A stretch of 64,000 nt of DNA from CAVTPU01 sp963736695. GTDB taxonomy: Bacteria; Actinomycetota; Actinomycetes; Mycobacteriales; Micromonosporaceae. The notes under the pieces were generated by a model. That model had not been told where the DNA came from and ran no database searches. It saw only the letters and a program-made list of their open reading frames with translations. The DNA lies in the NCBI GenBank assembly GCA_963736695.1, contig CAVTPU010000001.1:496001-560000 (forward strand). The letters are read 5' to 3'. Shown piece after piece: positions 54,801-63,253 of the stretch. The translations under genes were made by a program, and so were the position numbers. Each line of letters opens with the position of its first letter. The stretch's first letter is position 1.

Positions 54801-56685
54801 AATACGCATGGGATCCGCCGTTCCCCCACCACCCCACGAGCAGTTGCCCACCGACGAAACGAAACGCCGCATAGTTGGGGTAGAAACTGTGGTCTTTCGG
54901 AATGCGAAGGTGATGCTCGAACAGCACCCCGTCGGGGCCGACGACCGTCACCTTCTTTCCGCGACAGACGACGAGGTTGGGCCACTGCCAGCGCAGCACG
55001 AGGTCGCCGCCGACCGCAGCCGATTCGAGCACGGTGGATTCGAAGGCTGGCCACCCATATTCGTCAAGGACCCCGGCCCGCAGTGTCCGGCCGAGCACGG
55101 CGCCGATGTCGTGGCCGGCGATGCGCGTCACGGCGGTCGGGTTGATGGCGAGGCCCTCCGGCGAGGCGAGGCGCCGCGCCCTGTTGAGGTGCCCGTCGAG
55201 GGTGGGCAGACCCTGGTTGACCACCATCTCCGCCATCTGATCCCACAGTCGGGCAGCCGCGGTGCGCAGACCGGGATTCGTAGCGATCACCCGCACCTTC
55301 TCGTGATCCGACGAACTCAGCAATCGTGAGTCTAGTGAGGAGACCAGTGCCGGCAGGAAACGCTCATCGGCGGCGACGGCAGTCAAATCACGCAGATCGC
55401 TGTGGGGACCATTCTCGAGCACTAGGTGCACCGCGAACCCCAGATTCGCGGGTGGATCAACGATCGGAATCCCGAGGCTGAGGCAGCAGTCGAGCAGCTC
55501 GACGTCGTTGGGCCCGCGCAGAAACACGTCGACCGGGGTGCCGTCGGCGACGAGCCGTGAAGCCATCTTCTCGACGAGGGCATAGAACCACGGCAAACGA
55601 TTTCGTCGATAGTAGTGACTGCCGTGATGTGTGATTGCACGGCTCAGCCACCCGGCCGGACCGTCGGTCGGGTCGGCCGCCGGGTCACCTGCCCCAGCGG
55701 CGTCGGTGAGTGCGGCGGTCGCGCCGGCCTCCTCCAGCACCGTCAACCACGTGAGGTCGTCGCAGTTCGCGGGGAAGAAACCGAGCAACTGCCCCCGAAC
55801 CCGCGCGTCGGCGCGGGCGAGACTCACCAACGCCGGACGATAGCCGGTCCAGAACGCTTCGGGTGCCCGTTGTACGGCCGGCGCGGCGAGCAGGTCACTC
55901 AGCACTTCCTGGTCGACGACGGCGGTGTCGAGTTTCGCGGCCTTCGCCAGTCTGCGCAGGTCGGTCGGCATCGCGGCATAGGGCGGCAGGCCGCCGAGGG
56001 TGCGTTCGACGCACAGGCGACGGAACCGGTCGAAGCCCGCCGCCGGGTCACCGCGCTGGGCGAGATCTTTCGCGTAGGTGGTGAGTGCCTTTGCCGTCAA
56101 CGCACCGGCGAGTGCGAACTCGAGGAAGACCGTGTGGGTGCGTTCCTCGTCGACGTCGAGGGCGTAGACCCGTTCGGCCTCGCGGGCCTTGCCGAACATC
56201 ATCGCGGCGTAGGTGGGACTGTCCGCGGTGACGAACGCCCGGGCCGCCTCCTCGAAGTAGGTGGGCAGGAAGTGCGGCACCGACCGGGCGAGCCGCTCGC
56301 CGAGCTCCTGGAAGCCGTCCTTGGCCGGCCCGACCCGCGACTTCGCCATGCGCGCCAGTCGCTCGATCTCCTTGACCAGAGCCAAGGCGTGGTGTCCGTT
56401 GGCTGGGTCGTTGACCAGCGCCCATGCGGGGAAGCCCAGTGCCTGTTGGCGCACGACACCCACCTCGACGGCCGGGTCGGGCCGGGTGAAGCCGAGGAAC
56501 TCCATGCTGAGGTCCTCGGCCGCGCCGAGTGCGGTGGGCACCAACCGGACCACCGGGCGGTCACCCAAGACCGGGTGACGATACGTACGGGCACCAAGTT
56601 CTGTGACGGTGTCGAGTTTCATGACGCCCGCCGCGTCGGGCAGGATCGCGCCGGCGTCGAGCAGTGCCTCGGGATTGCTGGTCAT
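51889..56685 (-). CDS. Very large unrecognised protein of the MoxR/VWA operon
   Basis: 1598 aa, cytoplasmic. A strong AGGAGG (56692-56697) lies 6 bases before ATG 56685, which itself overlaps the DUF4132 stop (ATGA). The N-terminal 500 residues are helical (FLPTYFEEAARAFVTADSPT; AKALTTYAKDLAQRGDPAAG). The centre (about residues 560-800) has strand-rich, Gly/Trp-containing repeats (GGQLLVGWWGNGGSHAYWSG; VTDGQHFYVMTDHDNLCELD) that suggest a beta-propeller. The rest is again alpha-rich. No enzymatic motif is seen. Its place between DUF4132 and MoxR fits the variable large component of vWA-MoxR-associated systems. Tyr codons are mixed TAT/TAC. Confidence 0.85.
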   Translation of the reverse strand: MTSNPEALLDAGAILPDAAGVMKLDTVTELGARTYRHPVLGDRPVVRLVPTALGAAEDLSMEFLGFTRPDPAVEVGVVRQQALGFPAWALVNDPANGHHALALVKEIERLARMAKSRVGPAKDGFQELGERLARSVPHFLPTYFEEAARAFVTADSPTYAAMMFGKAREAERVYALDVDEERTHTVFLEFALAGALTAKALTTYAKDLAQRGDPAAGFDRFRRLCVERTLGGLPPYAAMPTDLRRLAKAAKLDTAVVDQEVLSDLLAAPAVQRAPEAFWTGYRPALVSLARADARVRGQLLGFFPANCDDLTWLTVLEEAGATAALTDAAGAGDPAADPTDGPAGWLSRAITHHGSHYYRRNRLPWFYALVEKMASRLVADGTPVDVFLRGPNDVELLDCCLSLGIPIVDPPANLGFAVHLVLENGPHSDLRDLTAVAADERFLPALVSSLDSRLLSSSDHEKVRVIATNPGLRTAAARLWDQMAEMVVNQGLPTLDGHLNRARRLASPEGLAINPTAVTRIAGHDIGAVLGRTLRAGVLDEYGWPAFESTVLESAAVGGDLVLRWQWPNLVVCRGKKVTVVGPDGVLFEHHLRIPKDHSFYPNYAAFRFVGGQLLVGWWGNGGSHAYWSGAPDDIFTASHQFDSDDQSLPVPGGGRTAGGLALRVGDRSEQRGRRVVTDGQHFYVMTDHDNLCELDPHTGELGRQCLPAFFEHGVVDGESLMLGACSLRVMAPSATQSPFGSIAGPAGAVDGAAESTLVGWRVRRSPDGALSGEGVDGRGFRIAENLLGGRRDGRLGNAIRFPGSDETFGVFVQDNWRSQEINLCASDGLIIGRYESGMERPPYSAGTPVVPPPGFWHHLRPRDEAGSLALRALSDSHARQLLEAAAATLADTTVTWSPVATPPMLVEAVGEVIPQVTDTALRQGIAGVVWQAARHAVTLGEFTRTVTSAPDEPTGEPQWASDGVLAEAFGDLLRYCIRRGDSALRLIAATGEALVGSGASPTVDVLSNADIDWFDTLTLLPAAMVRASSPFTSPRHRAELLTLLDACAESGLLTPGSRTRRLRMHTTGEAVAAGAVIETAMGGRLLVLSTSIGDANGVRVTDINAIEYSPTGEFGPIADHTTTSERLLVVDPLGPDAVTRFTAMVREVGPAPWRDDLIAAASTAAGVSLAEATLLMAGLPIADKTSAEWSPPDLPISATVRDCATNTWSRLGSAQCAAALAALLPADPTRLWDVGPDLARLRTWGEPRGVRIIVDDELIVAAHKSGIAGRLSASMVLHGLANARTCPWLTAAGWLDGDDNLVVTVTRALMWLTYHLPNGDPMLAALPDAAHLLSQRIADPQFVLALGWVDAAHVPTIATALGVEPVTTDKGTVIGPILLTDRSSEWRQGHLHTAKLSGPDDPSFAVVDAIMPGRVAVGMLRDVLNGRLAALVANAVTTTGTYPVQDPSRSVPDLVDTVAAELNLGHDAATLYLQLLALPDPTDRNVATWTGWKKARLTAARAELVARETLVTEAKRARAGRSLFLPGGWLALKTPFLPVEEWKVPLLTIDATGRAHLGVILPTASVPATFRAAWERVRAGDKPRFNELVTERPRRR

Positions 56686-57554
56686 TCCTGTTCCTCCTGC
56701 TTCTCCACGACCCGGCCGGCGTAGAGCGCGGCGGCCATGCGCATGCCTTCCGACCAGGCCACCGGCCCGACGTCGCCGAGTGTCCGGGAGGTGCCGTTGC
56801 GGTCGGTGAAGATGAGTTCGCCGGTGGCGGTGGAGTCCTCGGGATAGTCGGAACCGATCCACACGCGGGCTTCGATGTTGTCTCCACCTTCGAAGACCCG
56901 ACACACCGCATAGCCTCCCTTGACCGGATAGCCCAGTGAGGTGGATCGGGCGGCGAGGTGGCGGAGCTGGTCGTATTTGCCGCCGGCGAAGTCGGCGACC
57001 TTCGACGCTGCGGGGTCGACGTCTGACGGTTTGATCCAGGTCTGGCGGAACAGTTGGTCGATCGACTGCTGGACGCCCAGGTCGGCGGCGAACTCCCGCA
57101 GGTCATCCACTTCGGAGAGAAGAACGGGATGGGCGATGAGCACCCGGTCGGCCGCCAGCCGGACCGTCTCACCGTCGAGGTTGACCACGCCGATGCCGGT
57201 GTCGGTGGCCTCGCGAAGAAAGCCGACCTCGTCGGGGTCCCACCCACCGTCGTCGTCGAGAGTGGCGACGACCACGTCGGTGAGCGGCGTGCGCCATGAT
57301 GGGTCCGGCCAGATCTTCGCGAGCGCGGTCGCCGGCAGTGGCAGGGACCGCACCATCCACTGCTCCACCTCGGCGCGACAGGCCGAGTCGTGGCGCGTCA
57401 GCCATTCGGATAGTTGGCGGAGGTTGGCGGTGGCGGGGTCGTCGCGCACCGCTTTCGGCGGTGATCGCAGTTCCTTGCCTGCGGGGTTGCGGCACACTAT
57501 CTGGTCACCACGCAGGGTGATCTGATAGTCACCGGCAACGGTCACCCAGGTCAT
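56682..57554 (-). CDS. DUF4132 domain protein (YehI/MolR C-terminal-like)
   Basis: 290 aa. The DUF4132 pattern is clear: IVCRNPAGKELRSPPKAVRD, then VEQWMVRSLPLPATALAKIW and PDPSWRTPLTDVVVATLDDD. E. coli YehI and MolR carry this domain at the end of much longer proteins next to yehLMPQ; here it stands alone and the long partner is a separate gene. GGGGAGGAG precedes ATG 57554. First gene of the five-gene operon. DUF4132 function is not established. Confidence 0.85.
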   Translation of the reverse strand: MTWVTVAGDYQITLRGDQIVCRNPAGKELRSPPKAVRDDPATANLRQLSEWLTRHDSACRAEVEQWMVRSLPLPATALAKIWPDPSWRTPLTDVVVATLDDDGGWDPDEVGFLREATDTGIGVVNLDGETVRLAADRVLIAHPVLLSEVDDLREFAADLGVQQSIDQLFRQTWIKPSDVDPAASKVADFAGGKYDQLRHLAARSTSLGYPVKGGYAVCRVFEGGDNIEARVWIGSDYPEDSTATGELIFTDRNGTSRTLGDVGPVAWSEGMRMAAALYAGRVVEKQEEQE

Positions 57555-57684
57555 CGCAGACTCCTCCCCACCCGGCCGGAGGGACAATCGGCCGGTGCCG
57601 CGCGTCGACATCGTCGCCTCCGCACTGATGAGGGACGCTAGCGCACGGCACCGACAACTCTTACAGCACCGCCATCACCGCACG

Positions 57685-57936
57685 TCAGGACGGGTCCGGA
57701 CGCCGCTGTTCGCGGCGCCACACGAGAAGGCGCGCGTGCTCGTCGGCCGACGCGCGGGCCAGACAAATGTCGAGTGAGCACTGGTTGAAGGGGCGTGGCG
57801 CGATCGCCGAACCACCCGCCTCCCACTTGCTCACCATGCGGGGGCTGACACCCAGATGGGTTGCGAACTCGCGCACCGACATCCGCTTCGCGGCCCGCAG
57901 CGCGCGGGTCTCGACACCGGTCCACCGATGCACCAC
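57685..57936 (-). CDS. XRE-family helix-turn-helix regulator
   Basis: 83 aa from GTG 57936. VHRWTGVETRALRAAKRMSV, REFATHLGVSPRMVSKWEAG is a standard XRE domain; the remainder (CSLDICLARASADEHARLLV) is typical of the small actinobacterial regulators of this kind. No stronger start is available; a GTG at 58008 adds 24 residues. It lies 130 bases upstream of the MoxR/VWA operon on the same strand, so it may control that operon. Confidence 0.7.
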   Translation of the reverse strand: MVHRWTGVETRALRAAKRMSVREFATHLGVSPRMVSKWEAGGSAIAPRPFNQCSLDICLARASADEHARLLVWRREQRRPDPS

Positions 57937-58228
57937 GAAGACGTCGCGACCGCCACCGGTCGCGCCAGGCCTATTAGTCGAGGTCGAGGGATGACGCACT
58001 GCCGCCACCTTTCCCCAGAAGGTGGAAGGGTCAGGGAGCCTCGAAGAGGCTGGGAAGCTCAGCTCGCGTACCAGGGATTATCTCGGTTGGGTGGCGGGAG
58101 TGCGATGACGACACGCAGTTTTCAGTTAACTCCTTAGTGGACTTGTTGGACTCGGGAGCCTGATCCGCACTGCCCGACGGAGATGTCAAGTATCGAAATT
58201 GTTACTTCTATGGACTAACTTGTCATCC
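57937..58228. promoter_or_regulatory. Divergent intergenic region upstream of XRE and WD40 genes
   Basis: 292 bases without a gene. TAACTT (58216-58221) is 7 bases before the WD40 start and fits a leaderless -10 box. AGTTAACT, an 8-bp palindrome, lies near 58124. The section 58080-58220 is less GC-rich than the surroundings. Confidence 0.4.
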
Positions 58229-60427
58229 ATGTCTGACGATGGTGCGGGCGCCGATGATGTCACCGACCCGGTGTTCCTGGTGACTGGCGATCCCGAACGG
58301 GTGTCCGCCCTCGCGTCACGGGCGTCGACTCCGGAGGAACAGGTGATGGCTGCGGTATATCGGGCATCGGCTCACCTGCACCGCGACGCCGACACTGGCG
58401 TGCGCCGGCACTTGTTGGCGTTGGACGCGGCACGCTATGGGGATCTGGACCTGGCGGCACGCATCACCGCGGTTTCAGTGGAGGGGGTTCCCGCAGCCGA
58501 ATGGACGGTGCGGTGGGCGACCGGATTCGGCGTCGACCCCCGATGCCGGCTGGTCATCGGCAATCGCCTCGGTGCGATAGCCGGGATATTCACCACGGTG
58601 CTCAACGGCCGACCCGTCGCCGTTACCGGCGGCAACACCATCTGCGTCTGGGACCTCGCCACCGGCCGGCAGGTCGACGACATGGAAGCCGATCCGTGCG
58701 AAACGGTCGAGGCAATGGCCGGACCATTCGCCGACAACCGACTCGTCGTCATCACCCGCGGCGAGGACGATTGCACCATCCGAGTGTGGAGTCTCGCCAC
58801 TGGCGAGCAGGTCGGCAACATGCCGATCGGGCACACCGGTTTTGCACGAGGACTCGCCACGACGATGCTCAACGGCCGACCCGTCGCCGTTACCGGCGGC
58901 ATCGATCGCACTGTCCGGATCTGGGATCTCACCACCTTCGAACCTATCGGAGAACCGATGACCGGACACACCGGTTGGGTGTGCGCCGTGACCACAACGA
59001 CGCTCGACGAACGACCCGTCGCAGTCACCGGCGGCGCGGATTCCACCATTCGGGTCTGGGACCTCACCACCGGCGAACCCGTCGGCGATATGCCGATCGG
59101 AGACGCCGAGTTCGTCCAGGCCCTTTCAACCACGATACTCAACGGCCACCCCGTCGCCGTCGTCGTCTCAAGGACCGTTACCGCCCCTGACTGTGGGTCG
59201 ATGGTGCGTGTCTGGAACCTCGCCACCGGCGAACCCATCGGCGAGCCACTGACCGGACACACCGGTTGGGTGTGCGCCGTATCCACCACGATGCTCAATG
59301 GTCGGCCCGTCGCAGTCACCGGCAGCTTGGATTCCACCATTCGGGTCTGGAACCTCACCACCGGCGAAGAAGCTATCGAACCACTCGCCGGACAGACCAT
59401 CGATATCGAGACGATCGCCACGGCTACACTCGACGGCCACCCCATCGCGATCACCGATTGTGACGGCACGTTGCGGATCTGGGACCTCACCGCCCGTCCG
59501 CACATCGGCGAGCCATCGACTGTCGACACGATGCACGCCGCTGCCATCACAGTGCTCGACGGCCGGCCCATCGCGGTCGCCGGCAGCAGCGGCCACACGG
59601 CGCGGATCTGGGACCTCACAACCGGGAAACCCATTGGCGAACCGCTCACGGGCCACACACAAGCGGTGGAAACAGTCGCCACAACAATGCTCGACGACCG
59701 GCCCATCGCCGTCACCGGCAGCAGCGACACAACACTGCGGATCTGGGACCTCACAACCGGAAAACAGATCTGCGACATATTCCACGGTCACCCTTGTGGG
59801 GTGAAGCACGTAGCCACAACCATGCTCGACGGCCGACCCATCGCCATCACCGGCAGCAGCGACACAACACTGCGGATCTGGGACCTCACAACCGGAAAAC
59901 AGATCTGCGACATATTCCACGGTCACCCTTGTGGGGTGAAGCACGTAGCCACAACCATGCTCGACGGCCGCCCTATCGCCATCACCGGCGGCTCTGACGA
60001 GACGATCCGAGTCTGGGACTTGACCAGCCGCCAGCAGCTCGGAAAACCACTCACCGGACACTCTCGCTGGGTCTACGCGCTTGCCACGACAGTGCTCGAC
60101 GACCGACCCATCGCCGTCGCCGGCAGCAGCGAAGAAACCGTGCGGATGTGGGACCTGCGCACCGGCCAGGAAATCGGCGGGTTGACGGCTGGTCGCAACA
60201 CCGACGAGGTCTTCGCGTTGACAACCACCATGCTCGATGGTCGGCCGGTCGCCATCGCCGGCAGCGACGACGGAACACTACGACTGTGGGATCTGGCCAC
60301 CCGCCGCCAGATCGGGCCGGGATTGATGTTTCCCGGACCGATCTGGGCGGTCGCCGCGACGACCGGCGGGCAGATCCTCGTGAAGTTCGGCGACGATGTC
60401 GCGGTGCTCGGTGCGCCCGTTCGGTGA
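58229..60427 (+). CDS. WD40-repeat protein
   Basis: 732 aa, no membrane helix. After a helical N-terminus (about 110 residues; EEQVMAAVYRASAHLHRDAD) come about thirteen WD40-type units of 40-46 residues, each with (I/V)(R)(I/V)WDLTTG and a following GHT-V, enough for two propellers. Two units are identical at the protein level over 45 residues (TTLRIWDLTTGKQICDIF). The start at 58229 rests on TAACTT 7 bases before ATG. The gene diverges from the XRE gene and the MoxR/VWA operon. The 3' end overlaps the convergent multicopper oxidase gene by 150 bases. Confidence 0.9.
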   Translation: MSDDGAGADDVTDPVFLVTGDPERVSALASRASTPEEQVMAAVYRASAHLHRDADTGVRRHLLALDAARYGDLDLAARITAVSVEGVPAAEWTVRWATGFGVDPRCRLVIGNRLGAIAGIFTTVLNGRPVAVTGGNTICVWDLATGRQVDDMEADPCETVEAMAGPFADNRLVVITRGEDDCTIRVWSLATGEQVGNMPIGHTGFARGLATTMLNGRPVAVTGGIDRTVRIWDLTTFEPIGEPMTGHTGWVCAVTTTTLDERPVAVTGGADSTIRVWDLTTGEPVGDMPIGDAEFVQALSTTILNGHPVAVVVSRTVTAPDCGSMVRVWNLATGEPIGEPLTGHTGWVCAVSTTMLNGRPVAVTGSLDSTIRVWNLTTGEEAIEPLAGQTIDIETIATATLDGHPIAITDCDGTLRIWDLTARPHIGEPSTVDTMHAAAITVLDGRPIAVAGSSGHTARIWDLTTGKPIGEPLTGHTQAVETVATTMLDDRPIAVTGSSDTTLRIWDLTTGKQICDIFHGHPCGVKHVATTMLDGRPIAITGSSDTTLRIWDLTTGKQICDIFHGHPCGVKHVATTMLDGRPIAITGGSDETIRVWDLTSRQQLGKPLTGHSRWVYALATTVLDDRPIAVAGSSEETVRMWDLRTGQEIGGLTAGRNTDEVFALTTTMLDGRPVAIAGSDDGTLRLWDLATRRQIGPGLMFPGPIWAVAATTGGQILVKFGDDVAVLGAPVR
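59712..59970. repeat. 135-bp tandem duplication inside the WD40 gene
   Basis: Bases 59712-59835 and 59847-59970 are identical over 124 positions, with a period of 135 bases (45 codons, one WD40 unit). Neighbouring units are much more diverged, so the copy is recent. Confidence 0.9.
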
Positions 60428-61699
60428 AGGAGGCAGCACCCGATATCGCGTCGTCATGCCGGCGACGATGTGGTCGTTGACGTGGCAGTGGAACAGCCAC
60501 ACCCCGGGGTCGTCGGGCACCATGTCGGCCACGGCCATGCCGGCCGGCAGCAGACTCACCGTGTCCATCCGCATGCCGGAGACCATCACGGTGTTGCCAT
60601 GCCAATGTGGAGTGTGCAGGTCGATCTCCGTCCCCATGGCCATGAGATACCACCGGACGCGTTGTCCCTGGCGCACCGTCACCATCGGCTGGTTGCCGAA
60701 CACATAACCGTTGACCGCGTGCATGAGGTTGGATTCGATGAATCCCTCATCGTCACGGTCGGGACGCGACGAGGTGAAGCGGCGCCGGTTGACCGACAGA
60801 TAGTGGCTGACATTCTCGTCCATCACCGAGAAGAGCTCGAAGACCTCATGATCGACATCCGTCGGCGTGGCGTCCGGCCGCGCAGAACCCGCCGAGGTGA
60901 TCACCATCGGCCCCATGAGCCCGGTGTTGGTGTCAACGACCTCGTCCGTGTGAGAGTGATACATCCACATCACCGACGAACCGTCGTGCGGGCCTGGGCC
61001 GGCCCGCCCAGGCACTCGCCACACATAGGTGTGCCGTCCGTCCGATGGAACCGCGTCGTCGCGCGCGTCGCGCGCCGTGGTGCCGTCGGCATAACCGGAG
61101 CCTTCATTTCTTTTGTCATAGAACACCCCGTGCGGGTGCAGGGTCGCCGGAAACCGGCACCCGTTGCGGAACACCACCCGAATCGTGTCGCCGACGGCTG
61201 CGCGGATCACCGGGCCGAGCAGCCCGAGATGGGCCTCGGCCGCCGGTCGCTCGACGAGCTGACTGAACGTCGCGTCGGTGTAACCCCGATAGACGCACTT
61301 GAGATAACGCGAACCGATGCGGTCCGGGCCATGTCGAACGAACGTCTTCGCGTCCGCGCTGAACTTTCGCCCGGTCGCACCGTCCATTCCAGACGGAGCA
61401 TAGTCCCAGACGACCTCGTCGGCGCCGATGTGATGGGTGCGAACCACCCCGGTGTCGACCGTCGGCTCGCCTTCGACCGCCAGCCAGTGGTCGCTCGCCC
61501 CGGTCGCGCGAGCCGGTCGGGTCGTGTGGTGGGATTCCCCCGTACGGGTCAGGGCCGTTTGTAAGCTCGAGTCCGACACCTGGCTCAGCCCGCCCACACC
61601 GCCGACGACTGCCACGCCGGCGAGCGCGAGTGCGGCCTCGAGCGCGATGACGAATATCCACTGTCGCGCGCGGCGATGACGCTGGCCTTGTGCCCCCAT
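60278..61699 (-). CDS. Multicopper oxidase, membrane-anchored or secreted
   Basis: 473 aa. The N-terminal hydrophobic stretch WIFVIALEAALALAGVAVVG follows arginines and is a signal peptide or anchor. Copper ligands: LHPHGVF and MYHSHTDEV in the first cupredoxin domain; HTPHWHGN and LFHCHVNDHIVAGM in the last, the HCHxxxH with downstream Met of a type 1 site. The two-domain, ceruloplasmin-like form is seen in actinobacterial ferroxidase-like oxidases. ATG 61699 has GGAAGG about 6 bases upstream, and an iron-box-like site lies 18-36 bases upstream. The C-terminal 45 residues overlap the convergent WD40 gene and may be an unusual extension. Confidence 0.88.
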   Translation of the reverse strand: MGAQGQRHRRARQWIFVIALEAALALAGVAVVGGVGGLSQVSDSSLQTALTRTGESHHTTRPARATGASDHWLAVEGEPTVDTGVVRTHHIGADEVVWDYAPSGMDGATGRKFSADAKTFVRHGPDRIGSRYLKCVYRGYTDATFSQLVERPAAEAHLGLLGPVIRAAVGDTIRVVFRNGCRFPATLHPHGVFYDKRNEGSGYADGTTARDARDDAVPSDGRHTYVWRVPGRAGPGPHDGSSVMWMYHSHTDEVVDTNTGLMGPMVITSAGSARPDATPTDVDHEVFELFSVMDENVSHYLSVNRRRFTSSRPDRDDEGFIESNLMHAVNGYVFGNQPMVTVRQGQRVRWYLMAMGTEIDLHTPHWHGNTVMVSGMRMDTVSLLPAGMAVADMVPDDPGVWLFHCHVNDHIVAGMTTRYRVLPPSPNGRTEHRDIVAELHEDLPAGRRGDRPDRSGKHQSRPDLAAGGQIPQS

Positions 61700-61716
61700 G
61701 GCGACCTTCCACTGTG

Positions 61717-61735
61717 TTAGGTAAGGCTCACCATA
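61717..61735 (-). promoter_or_regulatory. DtxR/IdeR-type iron box upstream of the multicopper oxidase
   Basis: TTAGGTAAGGCTCACCATA matches the consensus TTAGGTTAGGCTAACCTAA at 15 of 19 positions. It overlaps TATGGT (minus strand, 61730-61735), a likely -10 box for the oxidase gene, so iron-loaded regulator bound here would block transcription. Confidence 0.65.
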
Positions 61736-61811
61736 ACCGTAGGGCCGGCGGTGGGCTGGAACGACGCGGCGTGTCGCGATGAATGTCGCATGCTCGCCGT
61801 ACGATCCCGTT

Positions 61812-62492
61812 GTGCCCGACAACGACGAAAACACCCCACAGCGAATCACGATGCGTGACGGTGCGACGACGATCGGCTGGGCGCCGGACGGCGCCGGACT
61901 GTCTCTGATCACGCCAGACGGCAGGGAAGAAGCCATCGCCTTTTCATCGCAGGCGATGTTCGGCGGGTGGGATCTCGTCGTCTCGGACGACGAACGATAC
62001 CTCGCCGTGTTCGTCTATTCTGGACAGAGCTCGCAGGGATATGAGCTGTTTCAGATCCGCCCCGCATTCGCCCACATCGGGTCGTTTCCCGAGACGGTCG
62101 GACACGGAAGCAGCCCGATGTTCTCCCCCGATAGCCGTTGGCTAGTGATGTTCATGGACGATGAATTCATCGTTCGCGAAACCGGCGAATACTTTGAGGA
62201 GGTCGCCGACGAAGCGTCTCCGGACATCGCCGTCGTCGACTGGGCTCGCCTGCATGCGCAACGCCTGCCCGATCTGGATATCCACAGCGTCGCCGTCGGC
62301 GTGGAGATCCCCCTGTCGACTGACCCCGACACCGTCTTCGAGTGGCGCCCCTACGACATGGTTCGGTTCGCATCCCCGGACGTCGTCGTGCTCACGATGC
62401 CGTGGGGGGAGGAGATCTCAGTGCCGTTGCCGGCCGATGCTGCCGTGACCTGTCGAGGTTTCGCTCCGAACCGGACAACCGACGCGATGTAG
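61812..62492 (+). CDS. Unrecognised beta-rich protein
   Basis: 226 aa, soluble. GTG 61812 has TACGAT (61800-61805) 6 bases upstream and no ribosome binding site, so a leaderless mRNA is likely. The repeats GGWDLVVSDDERYLAVFVYS and GSSPMFSPDSRWLVMFMDDE look like blades of a small beta-propeller or WD-like fold. DIAVVDWARLHAQRLPDLDI separates these from a second strand-rich part. No family is recognised. It diverges from the multicopper oxidase. Confidence 0.65.
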   Translation: MPDNDENTPQRITMRDGATTIGWAPDGAGLSLITPDGREEAIAFSSQAMFGGWDLVVSDDERYLAVFVYSGQSSQGYELFQIRPAFAHIGSFPETVGHGSSPMFSPDSRWLVMFMDDEFIVRETGEYFEEVADEASPDIAVVDWARLHAQRLPDLDIHSVAVGVEIPLSTDPDTVFEWRPYDMVRFASPDVVVLTMPWGEEISVPLPADAAVTCRGFAPNRTTDAM

Positions 62493-62578
62493 GAATATCT
62501 CATCAACGGCCATGCGGGAACCTTTCGACCAGCTCATCGGGTTCCCGACCTGACCGCCACACGTGAGGGGACCACTGG

Positions 62579-63253
62579 ATGCGACCACAGCGCTACACCA
62601 TCGGCGCGTGGGCCTATGACGTGCTCTCCGCCGAGTGGCCGGTCTATCGGATCGGACGACTGGCGGCGATCCGGGCGCTGCACCTGAGGCCGGGACACCG
62701 GGTCCTCGACGTGGGTTGCGGCACCGGGCTCAACTTCCCGCTGCTCCGCGCCGCTATCGGGCCGCGCGGACACATCGTCGGGGTCGATGCGAGCGCCTCC
62801 ATGCTCCGCCAAGCCCACCGCCGCATCGCCCGGGCCCGCTGGGAAAATGTCGACGTGGTGCGCGCCGACGCCACGACGGTCTCGCCGGAACAGCTCGCCA
62901 ACCATTTCCCGTGCGGCGATGAGGTTCGACCGGTCGACGCCGTGCTGTTCACCTACACCTTGTCGATCATGGCGGACTGGCGATCGGCGTGGCGATCCGC
63001 GATCGCGATCGCCCGGCCCGGCGCCCGGATCGCAGTAGTCGACATGACACTGCCGATCGGCGCGGCGGCGCTGCTCTCGCCGCTTGCTCGCGCGGCGTGC
63101 GCGTTGGGGGGAGCCGACCTGCGGGCACACCCGTGGCAGGCGGTGGAGCAGGAGACCCACGACGTCGACGCGTGGAGTCTGCGGGGCGGCCACATCCAGG
63201 TCCGGGCCGGCGCGATAGCTGATCGACAGCACTCTCCCGACCTTGCGGAGTGA
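62579..63253 (+). CDS. Class I SAM-dependent methyltransferase
   Basis: 224 aa. Motif I VLDVGCGTGLNFPLL, then HIVGVDASASMLRQA (motif II acidic residue) and FTYTLSIMADWRSAWR (motif IV region), match the UbiE/COQ5-like class. The ending HDVDAWSLRGGHIQVRAG resembles small-molecule methyltransferases rather than RNA enzymes. GAGGGG lies about 11 bases before ATG 62579. Substrate unknown. The stop codon overlaps the operator of the downstream rhodanese unit. Confidence 0.85.
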   Translation: MRPQRYTIGAWAYDVLSAEWPVYRIGRLAAIRALHLRPGHRVLDVGCGTGLNFPLLRAAIGPRGHIVGVDASASMLRQAHRRIARARWENVDVVRADATTVSPEQLANHFPCGDEVRPVDAVLFTYTLSIMADWRSAWRSAIAIARPGARIAVVDMTLPIGAAALLSPLARAACALGGADLRAHPWQAVEQETHDVDAWSLRGGHIQVRAGAIADRQHSPDLAE

